Shown here: piece by piece, positions 31,424-43,524 of the stretch | How the letters are laid out: every line of letters starts with the position of its first letter | Position numbering within the stretch: the first letter of the stretch is position 1 | From: Corythucha ciliata | Taxonomy: Eukaryota > Arthropoda > Insecta > Hemiptera > Tingidae | Assembly: GCA_038030265.1 (NCBI GenBank) | Contig: CM075939.1 | Coordinates: 11,265,253-11,329,252 of the forward strand | DNA length: 64,000 bases | Reading direction: 5' to 3' | The notes under the pieces: model-generated | Seen by the model: the letters and a program-made list of their open reading frames with translations, nothing else | Told to the model about the DNA's origin: nothing | Databases searched by the model: none | Program-made: the position numbers and the translations under genes

Positions 31424-31511
31424 AGAATATCCACGCGAGAATAATTCTTAGGCAGTAGCTCAATTTGAATCTGACGCTATTGCCTAAAATTTATTTTCGC
31501 ATGGATATTCT
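31424..31511. mobile_element. Short hairpin MITE (AGAATATCCACGCG ends)
   Basis: AGAATATCCACGCGAGAATA with TTATTTTCGCATGGATATTC, and inner TTAGGCAGTAGC with GCTATTGCCTAA, make an almost complete stem over 88 bases with a ~10-base loop. Confidence 0.6.
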
Positions 31512-31519
31512 ATAGGACA

Positions 31520-32175
31520 GGGTGACTGGTACTTGGTTGAGCAAAATAATATAGGGGTAATTAAACATCCAAAATGCAACAAAAATTGTCTTATGACCTA
31601 GGGTCCGATTTTCTTTACCAGTCGAGATAATAGATTTTTTCACGTTTTTCAGCACATCACTGGTTTTCGCAACAAAAACAGCTGGAACTTGGGTGCGTTC
31701 CGTTGCCCTGAGTCACACCGAGGAACGAAGCACAACGGTATTTCCTTGATAATCATTAAAATCAACAATTTTATTTTTTAACAGCTCAGTCACCCTCAGT
31801 GAAACGGGGGGGGGGGAGGTAATGAAAAATGGAAGGGAAAGTGAAAAGATACAAATGTGAGGGAAAACAAATCATACTATATCTAGATCCTATATAGAAC
31901 TAGGAAGTAAGATAATGACTTATATTAGTATTAATTGGTAGTACACAATTTACGGAAAAAATAGTGAAATTGGATTGTGAAGGGGCCAAATCCGAGGCAT
32001 TTGGTTATAGAAGAGCCAAAATCATGAGAAATTGTGGTATGAAAAGAGCCAAAATCACGACATATTTGGTTTTTAATGAGCCGAATTCGCCATGAAACTT
32101 GTTTAATACATAAATCCCAAAGTTTGGATTTTAAGGAGTCAAATCAAAACATTTGGGTTTGAAGGAGTGAAAGTA
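31520..32175 (-). other. Non-coding; ends in diverged GAGCCAAA units
   Basis: A G-run at 31806-31815 and then units like GAAAGAGCCAAAATCACGA (31980-32170), the reverse complement of the array at 37300-38105. At 32176 the inverted arm of the ~4.3-kb repeat begins at a TA dinucleotide. Confidence 0.5.
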
Positions 32176-35100
32176 TAAAATTGAGATAAAGCGTTCATTT
32201 CCTAGCTGTAACAGGAAAAACCACGTTAAACCGCGGCTAAAGTTAGCAAAAATCGCTCACTTGCAGCCAAAAATATAGTGAATAGCGTCCATTCGCTGGT
32301 CAATATGACAAAATCCGCAAATTTGTGACTAAAATTCAGTATAAGAACGGTAATTCACGGCTAAAATTAAGCAATAACTAGTGGCTAAAGTTGAGAGGCA
32401 GCGATAATTTGCTTGGCTAAAATTGAAAAAAATCTCTAATTTGCGATTCAAATTGAGAAAGATTGCTAATTCAAGAATACATTCTGGAAAAACCGCTAAT
32501 TTCCGGCTAAAATTGAGAAAACGTGTTCATCACAAGTTAAGTGAAGAAAAAGCGTTATAATTCGCAGTTAAAATGGGAGCAGTAGGCAGACCGCGACTAG
32601 ACTTGAAAAAAACAAAAAAAAACGCTAAATCAGGGCCAAAAAAGAAAAAAAAGGTAAATTCGTGGCTATAAAAACGATAAAAACGGTAATACGCGGCTCA
32701 AAATAGAGAAATAGCGCAAATTCAAGGCCAAAATGAGTAAAAGCGATAATTTGAGGTTAAAATAGAAAAAACGGTGCACAATTCTTGGTTTCTGAAGTCA
32801 AAGTCGGGCTTTTTCGCTATTTTTACGGACTTTGCTTTCAGAAACGGAAATTATGCATTATTTTTTCAATTTGAGCCTCAAATTATCGTTTTTACTAATT
32901 TTTGGCATTGAATTTGCGCTATTTCTCCATTTTTAGCCGCGTACTACCGTTTTTATCGTTTTCAGCCGTGAATTCACCTTTTTTTAAGCGATTTTTTTTT
33001 CAAGTTTATGCACGGACTGCCTACTGCCCCTCATTTTAACCGCGAATTATAACGCTTTTTCTCCTAAAATCATCGTTTTTACTAATTTTTGGCCTTGAAT
33101 TTGCGCTTTTTCTCTATTTTTAGCAGCGTATTATCGTTTTTTTTTTTTCGTTTGCAGTTTGTCTGCAAATTTTGCAGGGCTTCCAAAGAGCCAAACCACC
33201 GGAATTGCTTGTTTTTATGGAGCCAAACGTGGAATTGGTTCTCAAATTTTCCAAAACAACAAAAGTGGGCCACAAACGTGTGAAATTGCTTTCTTGAACC
33301 CCGTGAAATATGACTTTTTAATGAGTCTTCCCCGAAAATTTGGAATCTCTGGAAATCTCTGAAATTTGGGCTTAAAGGGGTGAAAGCTGTCAATTCTAGC
33401 CATCTAACCAAGACAATTCCAGTCAAGACCATAGTGAAGAGGAATTTGACTCTGGAATCAAGTGTTTTGTCCACCTGGTTGGCCTTTTTGGGTGATTAAA
33501 ACCTGAAAATTTGGTTCTTTGGGATCCAAATCCACGAAATTTGGGATTTGAAAGGGCTAATCACACGAAAATGAAATTTTAATGTGCTGAATGGACATTT
33601 ATTTGTTTCAGAGCGGAAAGTACATTTCATGGCACACTCTTGCTCTTCCTCACCAAGTTTCTGCTTTGAATAGTGTGAATACGCCATTTTATGGTCGATG
33701 CAGCCGACTTAGCCTATAACACGTCGTTTATCTAATAAAACTGTGTCGTTAGGCCTCAGGACCAAGGAATACTATAACCCTGGAAAATTAACCCAGAAAT
33801 AAGAGAATTTCACGAAAAGGCAGTAAATTTGGTGAAGAAATAGGAATTTTGGCCTCAATAATTTCGAAGGGGGGGGGGAAGTAGATCTGAACTACTCAGA
33901 TTTTTGCTCCCCCAATGCCTGATGGCTTCCGCCGCCACTGACATTCTATTATCCTGGTTCTAGGGGTCCAAAAACTTGACAAAAACGACGATTTTGTTCA
34001 TTTTTTCTCGTGTTTTGAAACTATTTTCGTTCATATGTATCGGGAGAATATGATGAGCTAGGTATTGCGAAAACTCCTCCGTCGACGAACTCCCAGCACA
34101 TTCTATTCTCCTGGTCGTTAGGGGACCAAATCTTATCAAAAACGAATTTGCCGCTTTCATAAAGTGTAATGCGTTTGATGAGTCTAAAATTATAAAAAAA
34201 GTGCTGACTTGCCGCTAAAATGGTGAAAAAGCACCAATTCGCACATTGGGAGAAAGAGCTAGTTCGCGGCTGAGATTCAGAAAAGTCACAAATTTTCGGC
34301 TATGATTAAGGAAAAGCAATAATTCTTGGCTAAAAATGAAAAAAACGCTCATTCGTATAGCTTAATATACAACAAATTCGCCATTTCGCGGATAAAATAG
34401 ATAAAAATCGTCAATTCGTAGATCACATTCCGCAAATATAATTGGAGAAAATCGTAAATTCTGGGCAGAAATTGGTAAAACCCGCTAATTTGTCGCTAAC
34501 ATTGAAAAAAGCGGTAATTCAGCGGCTAAAATCGAGAAAAAGTGCTAATTTGTGGATAAGACTGAGAAAAAGCGCTAATTCATGGCTAAAAGTAAAAGAA
34601 TGCTGATTTGTGGCAAGACTCGCTAATTCGCGGCTAAAATGGAAAGAAATCGCGAACATTCGCGTCTAAAATTATAAAAAAAAGTGTGCTAACTAGCGGC
34701 TAAAATGGAGAAAAATCACCAAATCATTGCTAAAATTGATAAAACGCCAGTTCATCGTAATATTGTGAAAATCAACTTAAATTTGCGGTAGAAAATTTGC
34801 GCGATTCAGTTTTTTTCTCTCTCTCCCTTTCTTCTATCCATGAATTATCGCTTTGTCCGCCTTCAAAAACTGCGATCTCTTTCTCAGTTTTATCCGCGCA
34901 TTGTTGTCACGCCCCGAAAACGACACGTTTAAGCCGCTAATAGGGAAAAAGAGTCGCTCAACCCCTCTCTCTAAAAAAAAAACAAAAAAAAAAAAAAACC
35001 GCAATAACGAACGCACCCTAGTAGCACAGTTACGTTGCAGAGAAGTCACGATGACGTCACATTGGGACGTGTGACCAACATTTTTAACGTTGCTGCAACG

Positions 35101-35556
35101 TAGATATGTCCGGCCCACTGTGACGTCACAGAGAGGTCACATCATGACATTGTCGCAGGTCACTTTGTGACTTTACACTGAGGTTACAATGGGATGTATG
35201 TAGCGTTATGTCACTGAGACGTCGCAAAGACGACACAACAAGACGTCTAACTTACATTTGTAACGTTGCAGCAATGTAGATATGCCCACCCCTTTGTGAC
35301 GTGACAGAGAGGTCACATCGTGACTTCACACTGATGTTACATTCGCATTCGGTAAAATCATTCACAAATTGTAAAAATAGGGGCTTCTAGACACTGTAAA
35401 CCCCTACTTTTTTCTTTTCCACACATGCGTTAAATGCAGACATGACTTGTCCATAGTTTTTAAGCATTACAATTGAAGAAGAACGCAAGGTAAATAAACA
35501 ACTCGGCAATATTTGGAATAATTTGTCGGATTTAAAGTTTTAATCATTCGATAACG
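32176..35556 (-). repeat. Inverted 5' part of ~4.3-kb repeat, copy 2
   Basis: Reverse complement of 46302-49507 over its whole length, with indels in simple repeats and a local inverted duplication (32580-33060). Contains ~30-bp array units, GAGCCAAA units, a CAGTGGCGG block (33650-33942) and a TGACGTCA cluster. The A-run at 35557-35567 matches the T-run beside copy 1. Similarity stops exactly at TA 32176-32177, which corresponds to TA 49506-49507. Confidence 0.85.
35040..35345. promoter_or_regulatory. Cluster of TGACGTCA-type palindromes
   Basis: GATGACGTCACA (35049), TGTGACGTCACAG (35110), GAGACGTCGC (35217) and GTGACGTGACAG (35297) alternate with AACGTTGCTGCAACGTAGAT and AACGTTGCAGCAATGTAGAT. 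Two diverged ~190-base repeats make up the block. TGACGTCA is the classical CRE/bZIP site; here it is inside a repeat, so function is unproven. The inverted copy is at 46540-46830. Confidence 0.4.
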
Positions 35557-35567
35557 AAAAAAAAAAA

Positions 35568-37300
35568 GAAATTATTTCTTTGAAAACAAACAATGTTCGC
35601 AATTTGTGCATTGAGCAGGTTCTGATTCACCCTCAGCTGCCACATCAACGTCCTGTTGGTAAGGGCAGATGAGACAGTTGGTGTTAAAAGAACGTACTAA
35701 TTAACTTCATACTTTTGTTTTTCAGTTTTTTCTTTCAAATCTTTGCTTCGCATATTTGATGAAATTTGAAATTATTTCGAAGCATCGCTGCTCGGTCAGA
35801 TCCGGATTGTGGAAACGGGATGCCTCTGAAATTGTGAAAAATCAACATTGCTGCTTGTTTGGCGGTGGTGTAGTGTTCACACTCAACTTACTCAGAATTA
35901 CGTCGCATAATTTTAGGGAACACAATTTTTTCTTGCTTTTTTTCCCGTAAAAACTGAAATTTTTTGCGTATTCATCTGTCACTATACCTTTTTCAATATG
36001 TTTGACACCACACTATAATTGTCGGTGCCACCAATCTTAGGAAAAGGCAAACCATCCGGAACTCGAAATGTAGACACTTATTCAAAAGCTGAGTGGTTCG
36101 ACACGTCCAAGTGGTGTCGGGTTTGAGTTTTTCTCAAATGGTCATGCAGGGCGATACCTATTGAACGCTTGTGTATGCACGTTGTCCAACAAATAATTTA
36201 TCCGAAGCCCGAACTTTTCCCTCAAGGCATTCTGGCTTTTACCTACACAACAAATTCCTATTCGTGAACTACTATTCAGCCTTAATTAAAGTAAAGCATA
36301 AACAAAATCCGCTATCTCGCCGAGATTTTTAATAAATGATATTTATGAATATGACGTGCCCCACCCCGTCAAGAGGCCACGAGCCGCCACTGATTACAAC
36401 CATAGTTGTTCATTAGAAATATTACACGCTAGAGGTTAATTGGAGAGGTAAGAATGCAGTTTTTTTAAAAATAAAGAATTGTAATCAAAACGTACAGCAA
36501 AATAGTACAAAATACACAAAATGGTACAAAATAGTTTCAAAAGACACTTCACAGCTCTAAAACAGCCTTCGTTTTCAAATTTTAATTAGGTTGGTATCAC
36601 AAAGTTTGCAGTCTCGTCATTAATAAAAACAAGGAACTAAACCAGGGTAGCTGGAAGACTAGCGTACGTTATTAAATTCTATTATCACAACTGTCTCATA
36701 AATCCAAGAAATTAAAAATGAGCGGTATGATCAAAGTTGTATGGGTAAATAGCAAGTTCACTCGTGATAACGCGTGGTCACAGTGTCTTTTGGGACAATG
36801 CTCGCACCAGAGCGCTCTGCTGCCATCACGGCCTTCAATTCAAACTTTCCGGAATTTGAATGAGAGTACCAACAAACAGTTGTGTTTTCTGTCACAATAT
36901 CCCTATGCATACTAACCAAGTTTTTTCGTTAATTGTCTATCGGCAATAGCTATGATTGTTTGAAGAACAAAGGAAAGATTCTAATGGTGGATTTCACCAC
37001 CTCGGCTTAATCGGAAAAATGCATCGAACCACCTCGGCATAATCGGGGGAAAAATGCATTGAATTGCACGTAAACAGGGTTCCTAAGGAACCTTGAGCGT
37101 TAGTTGAGGGGTACCTCCTGGTTGTCTTGAGAATTCAGGGACGGTTTTAGGCCTCCGTGACGGGGGTGGCGGTAAAATGTGTTCTCACTCCTCCCCCCCC
37201 CCACTTATCCCATTCGCCTAATTTCTTAATTTTCTTATAATAAAACAGTAGCCAGAAAGATCACTGTGGTTTACTTCCTTGTTTCCAGATATCTGATCCA
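35568..37300. other. No confident gene; possible small exon near 35570-35660
   Basis: A short minus-strand frame ending QCTNCEHCLFSKK then stop lies at about 35571-35660, preceded by a CAACAG acceptor-like site; a plus-strand donor-like TTGGTAAGG is at the same place. Neither is decisive. 36770-36890 weakly resembles 30590-30660. The rest is AT-rich with a C-run at 37192. Confidence 0.3.
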
Positions 37301-38105
37301 AAACAAGTCCTTCGCGTCTGGCTCTTTCTAAAACCAAATTTCGCAATTGAGTCTATTTTTTCCTAAGTTTCGCTCTCTCAAAACAACATTTTAGGGATTC
37401 ATTTCGTTCAAATCCAAATTTAAGGATTTTAGATCTTTCAAAAACAAAATTTCGTTTGTTTGGCTCTTACAAACCCCATTTTCGAGGTCATTAGCACTTA
37501 GAAAACTGAATTTTGACAATTCCGTTCAAAACCAGATGTCGTGTGGGGTTTGCTCTTGCTCTTTCCAAAACCCGAATAATTTCGCTGGCTTTGCTCCTTT
37601 TAATAACAATTTCACGAACTTTAGCTCTTTAAAACCCCTATTTCGAGAACTTGGCTCCTTTAAACCCAAATTTCGAGGATTTTCGCTTTTTTAAAAACCA
37701 AATTTTTTTGGGTTTGGCTCTTTCAAAACCCAATTTCGGCGATGAGTTATGATAAACCAAATTTTAGGGCATAAACTCTATCTATAATTTTTTTTAATAC
37801 TAAAAACTAGTTTGGCTCATTTGAAAACCAAATGTCGTGACTGGGCCTTTTCAGACGAAAAGTTCGCCACTGACATTCGCTCTTCCATACCTAAACAAAT
37901 GTCCTGGGTTCGGCTTCTTCAAAACAGAATTTGTCATTTCAAACACCAATTTCGCGGTTTTTCCTCTTTCAAAAACTCTTCCTTTTCCTATTTCAAAAAT
38001 AAACAAAATTAAAATGTTTGTGGTTTTAGCTCTTTTTGAACTCGTTTTAGCAGCTTTGACTAATTCAAAATCAAGTTCAACTTTTTCAAAAAACATTTTT
38101 TTTTT
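37300..38105 (+). repeat. ~29-bp minisatellite (TTTGGCTCTTTCAAAACC)
   Basis: About 25 diverged units of the form TTTGGCTCTTTCAAAACCAAATTTCG. Related units occur at 4855-5300, 31980-32170, 33180-33560, 48300-48760 and 51880-52090 in either orientation. The ORFs across 37812-38118 are array translation. Confidence 0.75.
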
Positions 38106-38364
38106 TCTGAATGAATGAATGACGTTTATTAAAAGAATTTTGTACAGAGGTACGCCAAGTTATAATAAGCATCCAGTAAAAACTATATTGCTACTCTATT
38201 TTAATATACAAATACTTGGAATTAAACCTAGAAACTATGAGGGGGGAAAACTACAGAAAAAACCTCCACCCGAAAACATAACACTACAATGAAAACAATA
38301 AAAAACAAATGAGTAATAAATGGACTACACTGAGAAAAAAAATCGACAGATAATCGGTCAATAT

Positions 38365-38494
38365 CAACCGAGCTAAGTCGGTCAGAGAGTTGCAACCGAG
38401 CAGACACGGTTAGAAGTATGCTAGGTCTAATTGACCTAGTTCCCAGATAACCGTGTCTGCTCGGTTGCAACTCTCTGACCGACTAGCTCGGTTG
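38365..38494. repeat. Near-perfect 48-bp hairpin in left end of CACTGAG element
   Basis: Arms 38365-38412 and 38448-38494 pair throughout except for one bulged A. The 35-base loop contains a second perfect stem CTAGGTC/GACCTAG. Arms are built from ACCGAG words. Confidence 0.85.
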
Positions 38495-39537
38495 ATCCGA
38501 GGTTGACCGAGTAGACTTGGTCAAAATTCAACACGGTTATTTTAACTGAACTCTTGGTTAACGAGCGACTACCGAATATTCGGTTATCTCTACCGCCTTC
38601 ACAGTTAGACTAACTCAGCCTGATCTGTCATTCGTTCCACATGAATACTGCTGCTCCAACCGATCTTTCGTTTATAGCAACCGAGTACATAACGTCAAGG
38701 CCACCCACACTGCTCGGTTATTTTGACCGTGAAGTGTCGGTTGACCCAACCCACTATGCTGAGTTATTCGTACCATTCCTGTTCCGTTAATCTTACCAAA
38801 TTCACTTCGCTACTTTGATCGTCTCTGAAATGTCAGTCAGACAAACAATTTTGTAGTTTTAATCGTCACTTATCTGATACTCCTTCACACTATGCTTTGG
38901 GATGCCAGCCGCGTTGAGTCAGCCAAACTAACCTTCTGAACTCCAAAGAACTGTGCTAGACTCAACAACAGTAGTCGGTTATTTTATCTAGGTTTCTTTT
39001 GTTGTTGTAGCATTTTTTTTTCTTCTTTCCTCACTAGTAAACTTAGGCGAGAGAGGCGAGAAAACGTATGCGATGCAGAAACCGTCCCACGCTTTGCATT
39101 GAACTCTAGAGTAATCAGGCGCGCTACAAAAATTATGAAAATTAAGATTAGGACACATACGTAATTAAAATAAACATTAGCAGTGAAATAAGAGAGTTTC
39201 GTAAAATAATTATTTAATGCTAATATGTATTTCAAAGTACATATGTACTACGTATGAATGTACGTATACGCACGCATATTGAGATTCTGTGTCTTCATTC
39301 GCTCATTGAGGAGAGAAAAAACGACCAATTACTTTTTTGTTGCACTATCGAAGAGTACTACAATCCGATCACTTACTTATTAGGCGATTTTACTCTGGGT
39401 TCAGGGGAGTAGCCAGCCCGTGATCAAGGGGTGGGCAGCCAGCTAGGCACGGATCCACAGTGGCTCGTTCGTGATTTCTCAAACAACGGTAAACATTGCG
39501 AGAAAGAGCTAATTGACCGTTTTTATACATATGCATA

Positions 39538-41470
39538 GGGTGTTCACCTGGTGGCGTTGACTATATTGCACACGGTGAAAAGTACATGCCAAGAGCTGTA
39601 AAATTTCCCCTTTCACTTTTTTAATATCTCCAGCCGTTACCGAGATATGATTTTTTTAACACTTTTCAAGGAAAAAAGCAGTTTTCATGAGAAAACCACG
39701 TTTTCTCGGGTTTCATGTGGTGCGTGTAGAAATGGAATGTCAGATTCGGATTCTGCACAAAATTTACCGTAAGATGCAATGCGATTCGTTTCGGAATTAC
39801 CTTGACACACCTATCATTGTAGGTGTCAAAGTTTTTCTTTGCACAAAATAAGATTTCTTGCTAAGTTGTCCCCTTGATTTTCACAAGTGGGAAAAAATCG
39901 CAGGTGACGCACCTGTACTATAAAAACATCTCCAAGCAGTCAACTTTCGAATGATGTATCACAAAACCAGCTTCTGGTTTATTTTGGCCACCAAAATCAG
40001 CTTTATTTTTAAAAAACTACCCTCTGAGAAAAATACCAGAAGCCCCAAAGTCATTTTTTAAACTCGTTAAGTACTCTCATAAGCTATGCCTCGTAGCCAT
40101 CCTGCAGCAATCTTGTATTCTCATTGTGAGGGATCTTCATCAATAAAGTCCACGCTGTGGACTCCCAAACGTAGAAATCCGGAGGCGTCAAGATCAGGTA
40201 TCCTCACTTGGCCTCAAAATGGGCTCGTTATAGTCCACTATGCATGAGCTGCACTCTTATGTTCTTGCGAGAGATCTTCATCAAACAAGCCCATGATGTG
40301 GACAGTGTCCAGTGATACCAGAGTCAGATCATGTTTTCTCATGCTGACTCCAAAATGAGTTCTTGAGATAATTCTTGCACTATGAGCTGAAAGTTGTACA
40401 TTATCCACCCATTATTTCTGCTGACAGCCTACACCATGAGGGAGTCCGCAGGTCTTCAATAAGTGGATTCAAATCGAGAAACATGTAGAGAGATAAATTG
40501 ATGTGATATCCAATTGCCAATTATCCCTATCCAGGTTTTAGCTTTTGGCATATTATCCAGACCGAGTCTCAAATTCTGGATGAGAGCAGGAGATTCTGCT
40601 TCGTTAAGACTGAATATTTATCATTCAAGTCCTCAAGAAGAAAAATTGGAAGTCAAAAGAGATGGTCGGCATCCATTTCACCTAAAAGAAGTCCAGCAGC
40701 TGCTACTCTATGCGGTAGCCAATGAGCGGGTATCCTGCCCATAACTGCCCCATCACATGGGATGATTCCCATAACGGAATAATCATCGTGGAATGGTTGA
40801 ACGAAAATTTTGAAGACCGGTGGATTAGGCGTCAAGGTCCCGTCATCTGGATAGCGAGGAGCCCTGGTCTAACGCTAACAGATTTTTACGTTTTATGGCA
40901 ACTCTAAAATTCACGCTGTACAGCGTGGTTACAACTGACCAGTACCACCTCGTCTCAAGAATTAAAGAGTGATACTAAAATTGAGTGTCATTATTTCAAA
41001 AATAAAGCTGATTTTGGTGGCCAAAATAAGCCAGAAGCTGGTTTTGTGATAAGTCATTCGAAAGCTGACTGCTTGGAGATGTTTTTAGAGTATAGGTGCG
41101 TCACGTGCGATTTCTTCTCACTAGTGAAAATCAAGGGAATAAATTAGCAAAAAATCTCACTTTGTGCAACGAGAAACTTTGACGCTTAGAATGATGGGCG
41201 TGTCAAGGTAATTTCGAAACGATTCGCATTGCATCTTACGGTAAATTTTGTGCAGAATCCGAATCTGACATTCAATTTCTACACGCACCTCATGAAACCC
41301 GAGAAAACGTGGTTTTCTCATGAAAACTGCTTTTTTCCTTGAACAGTGTTCAAAAAATCATATCTCGGTAACAGCTGGAGATAATAAAAAAGTGAAAGGG
41401 GAAATTTTACAGCTCTTGGCATGTACTTTCATCGTGTGCAATATAGTCAACGCCACCGGTGAACACCCTG
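39538..41470 (+). mobile_element. Third long-TIR mariner-type element (~478-bp arms)
   Basis: Arms about 39538-40016 and 40995-41470, ending GAACACCCTG followed by TA on the right; the left end reads TAGGGTGTTCACC with CA apparently lost. Arms are similar in length and ~90% alike by eye. The centre carries a transposase C-terminal relic and, at 40090-40370, two diverged ~145-base direct repeats (each with GATCTTCATCAA). It inserted in the CACTGAG element. Confidence 0.85.
40800..40907 (+). pseudogene. Mariner transposase C-terminal relic
   Basis: Reads NENFEDRWIRRQGPVIW..RSPGLTLTDFYVLW, matching the WIGRGGPV..WPPRSPDLTPLDFFLWG segment of the family. The conserved Asp of SPD is Gly here, so the catalytic triad is broken even in this piece. 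Confidence 0.75.
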
Positions 41471-41479
41471 TATACGGCA

Positions 41480-42130
41480 AGTTTGAGGGTGAAATTGAGA
41501 AAGAGCGTGACTTAGCGCATACATTTTTGAAAAAAATTGCTTTTTCACGGCTAAAATTACGGAAAATTGTTCGTTCGCCCGTGAAATTGAGGAAAATACC
41601 CATTTCAAGGTTTCGCAATGCCACGTCCAGGTCAAAATTAATGAAATTCGCTCTCACGCGGATTATGTGAACCTTTTCACTGCTAAAATTTGAAGGGAGA
41701 AAAAATTGCACAAGGCAGAATTAGGAAAGAGCACTAATTTGCGGCTAGAATTCAGGGAAAACGAATTGGCAAAATTGCCACCGTTTGTTGTAGATTGGTG
41801 GAATTCTCGTGGCTAAAATTGAGAAATAGCGTTCATCCACATGTTAAATTGAGGAAAAACTTTTCTGTTTTTTGCGCGGCTGAAATGGACAGAACGCACC
41901 AATTTGAGGTTAGGCGATGCCCAGTGCCGGCCGTAATTGAAATAGTAAATCAAAAATGTGTTATTTCACGGTTTTTTGATACCTTTTCACGGTGAAATTG
42001 GGCTAGTTCGAGGTAGAATTGAGATAAAGCACTCAGTTTCAGTTAAAGTTAAGGAAAACGTCAATTCGAGGCTAAAAACAGTGCTCATTCACGAGTGAAA
42101 TCGGGGGAAAAAAACTCTGTGCAACTACTA
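41480..42130 (-). repeat. ~30-bp AT-rich array, reverse orientation
   Basis: Diverged units of GGCTAAAATTGAGAAA..GCTCATTC type. ORFs on both strands here (41320-41711) are array or mariner-arm translation. Confidence 0.6.
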
Positions 42131-43236
42131 TTGAGAAAAACTGGATCCACACCTGCACTGGAAAAAATATCAGATGCACCATTGCCTTTTTGCAGGCTTA
42201 TAACAGGAGCTAGAGGTTAGAATGGTTAGAATCGCGTCAATTCACGGTCATCAGAGACTAAATTTGCACAGAAACGGCCACTATCCGTCAAAAAATAAAT
42301 ATCTGCTGGAAAACCGTCGTTTGTAGCCTTCTATTTCGGATTTTATGTCGAAAACCTGAACTCCCCCTCCCCCCGGAAAGTGATACTTTTGGAGCTAAAC
42401 TTTAAATTTTTAGACCTGAGACGGTAAACAGAGCTGGCATTTCCTCTCCCACCATAAGTCTAGATGGCACAGGGGGGTAAACACAATTTGAGCTAGCCTA
42501 AACACACGAAATTTGTGCGTCGAACCTTCGAAAATGAGATTTTAGTGTGAAAAATCGTTTTCCAAGTTAAGCCGACCCTCGAAATCGGTTTGTCAGCAAC
42601 AAACATCATCGTTTTTTTGGTGAAACCGAAAAGCGAAAATGTGTTGTTTATTTTAGTGAGAATAATCCGCAAAATTGGTTTTATGGAGAGGAATACAAGA
42701 AAGCCAGATCAGGGATTTTTGGGGGTGGGCAGCTGCCCCACGAAATCTGCGCTTTTGATTCTAGGGGGGGGGGGGCAACTGCCCACCCCGGCCCCCGCTG
42801 GCTACGCCCATCTCTGGGTTGCTGGCGTTTTGTTTTGTTTGTTTGTTTTTTCTTAAACAATTTTACAATCTGCCTGGTGACTGCGCGTAGCCTAGAAAAA
42901 ATTCAACAAAAAATCAATTTCGGTTGTTCCAGCTCGAAACAGCGACTAGAACTAGTGCGGTGACCTTGCAACTGTACTGTGTTACATTTTCTCAGGGGAG
43001 GCGACACCGACGTCCACTGAATGAAGTAGATGGGACTCCTAAAAAAAAAAAAAAAAAAAACAGAAGTTTTTAGTTAAGGCTGCTGAAAATTGAAACAACA
43101 AGCAGTACTGTTACCTTGCAGCTGCCCATCATTGGTCTTTATTACCGCGTGATCGTGTCATGGATTCATGGTGATACGGATGAATCAAGTTAACTAATTA
43201 TGAATGAAAATATAAACACCTGAAATAAGAACATTA
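42131..43236. other. No gene recognised
   Basis: Contains a CAGTTGCCC-type palindromic block with G-runs (42715-42815: GGGTGGGCAGCTGCCCC and CAACTGCCCACCCCGGCCCC), probably a transposon end, and an A-run at 43040-43060. No coding exon seen. Confidence 0.4.
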
Positions 43237-43378
43237 AGGGCCGTATTCAGAAACCAACCTTAACCTTTACATCTCCTTTAAAAGCGCTTCAAAACAGATG
43301 ACATGTTTTTATAAACCATCACATTTTTCAACTCCTTTAGCTAAGGCTTCGTAAAGGAGGGTTTCTGAATACGGCCCT
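43237..43378. mobile_element. Hairpin MITE (GGGCCGTATTCAGAAACC)
   Basis: Inverted ends AGGGCCGTATTCAGAAACC, and internal CTCCTTTA words also pair, so nearly all 142 bases fold back. Related by its ends to 8075-8178. Confidence 0.7.
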
Positions 43379-43388
43379 TATTCTCTAT

Positions 43389-43524
43389 AGGCCCGTTCAC
43401 AAGCTCTATGTTTGCGTTGTGTGGTGTCTATGCAACCTATCAAAAAGCTTCATTTTTCGAGGGAGTACATTGTTTGGCTGCATAGACTCCACAAAACGTA
43501 AACATAGAGCTTGTGAACGGGCCT
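43389..43524. mobile_element. Hairpin MITE (AGGCCCGTTCACAAGC), TAT duplication
   Basis: 136 bases with ends AGGCCCGTTCACAAGCTCTA inverted, flanked by TAT on both sides (43386-43388, 43525-43527). 3-bp T-A duplications fit PIF/Harbinger-type MITEs. Other copies: 54354-54490, 54493-54627 and half of one at 12560-12632. Confidence 0.8.
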
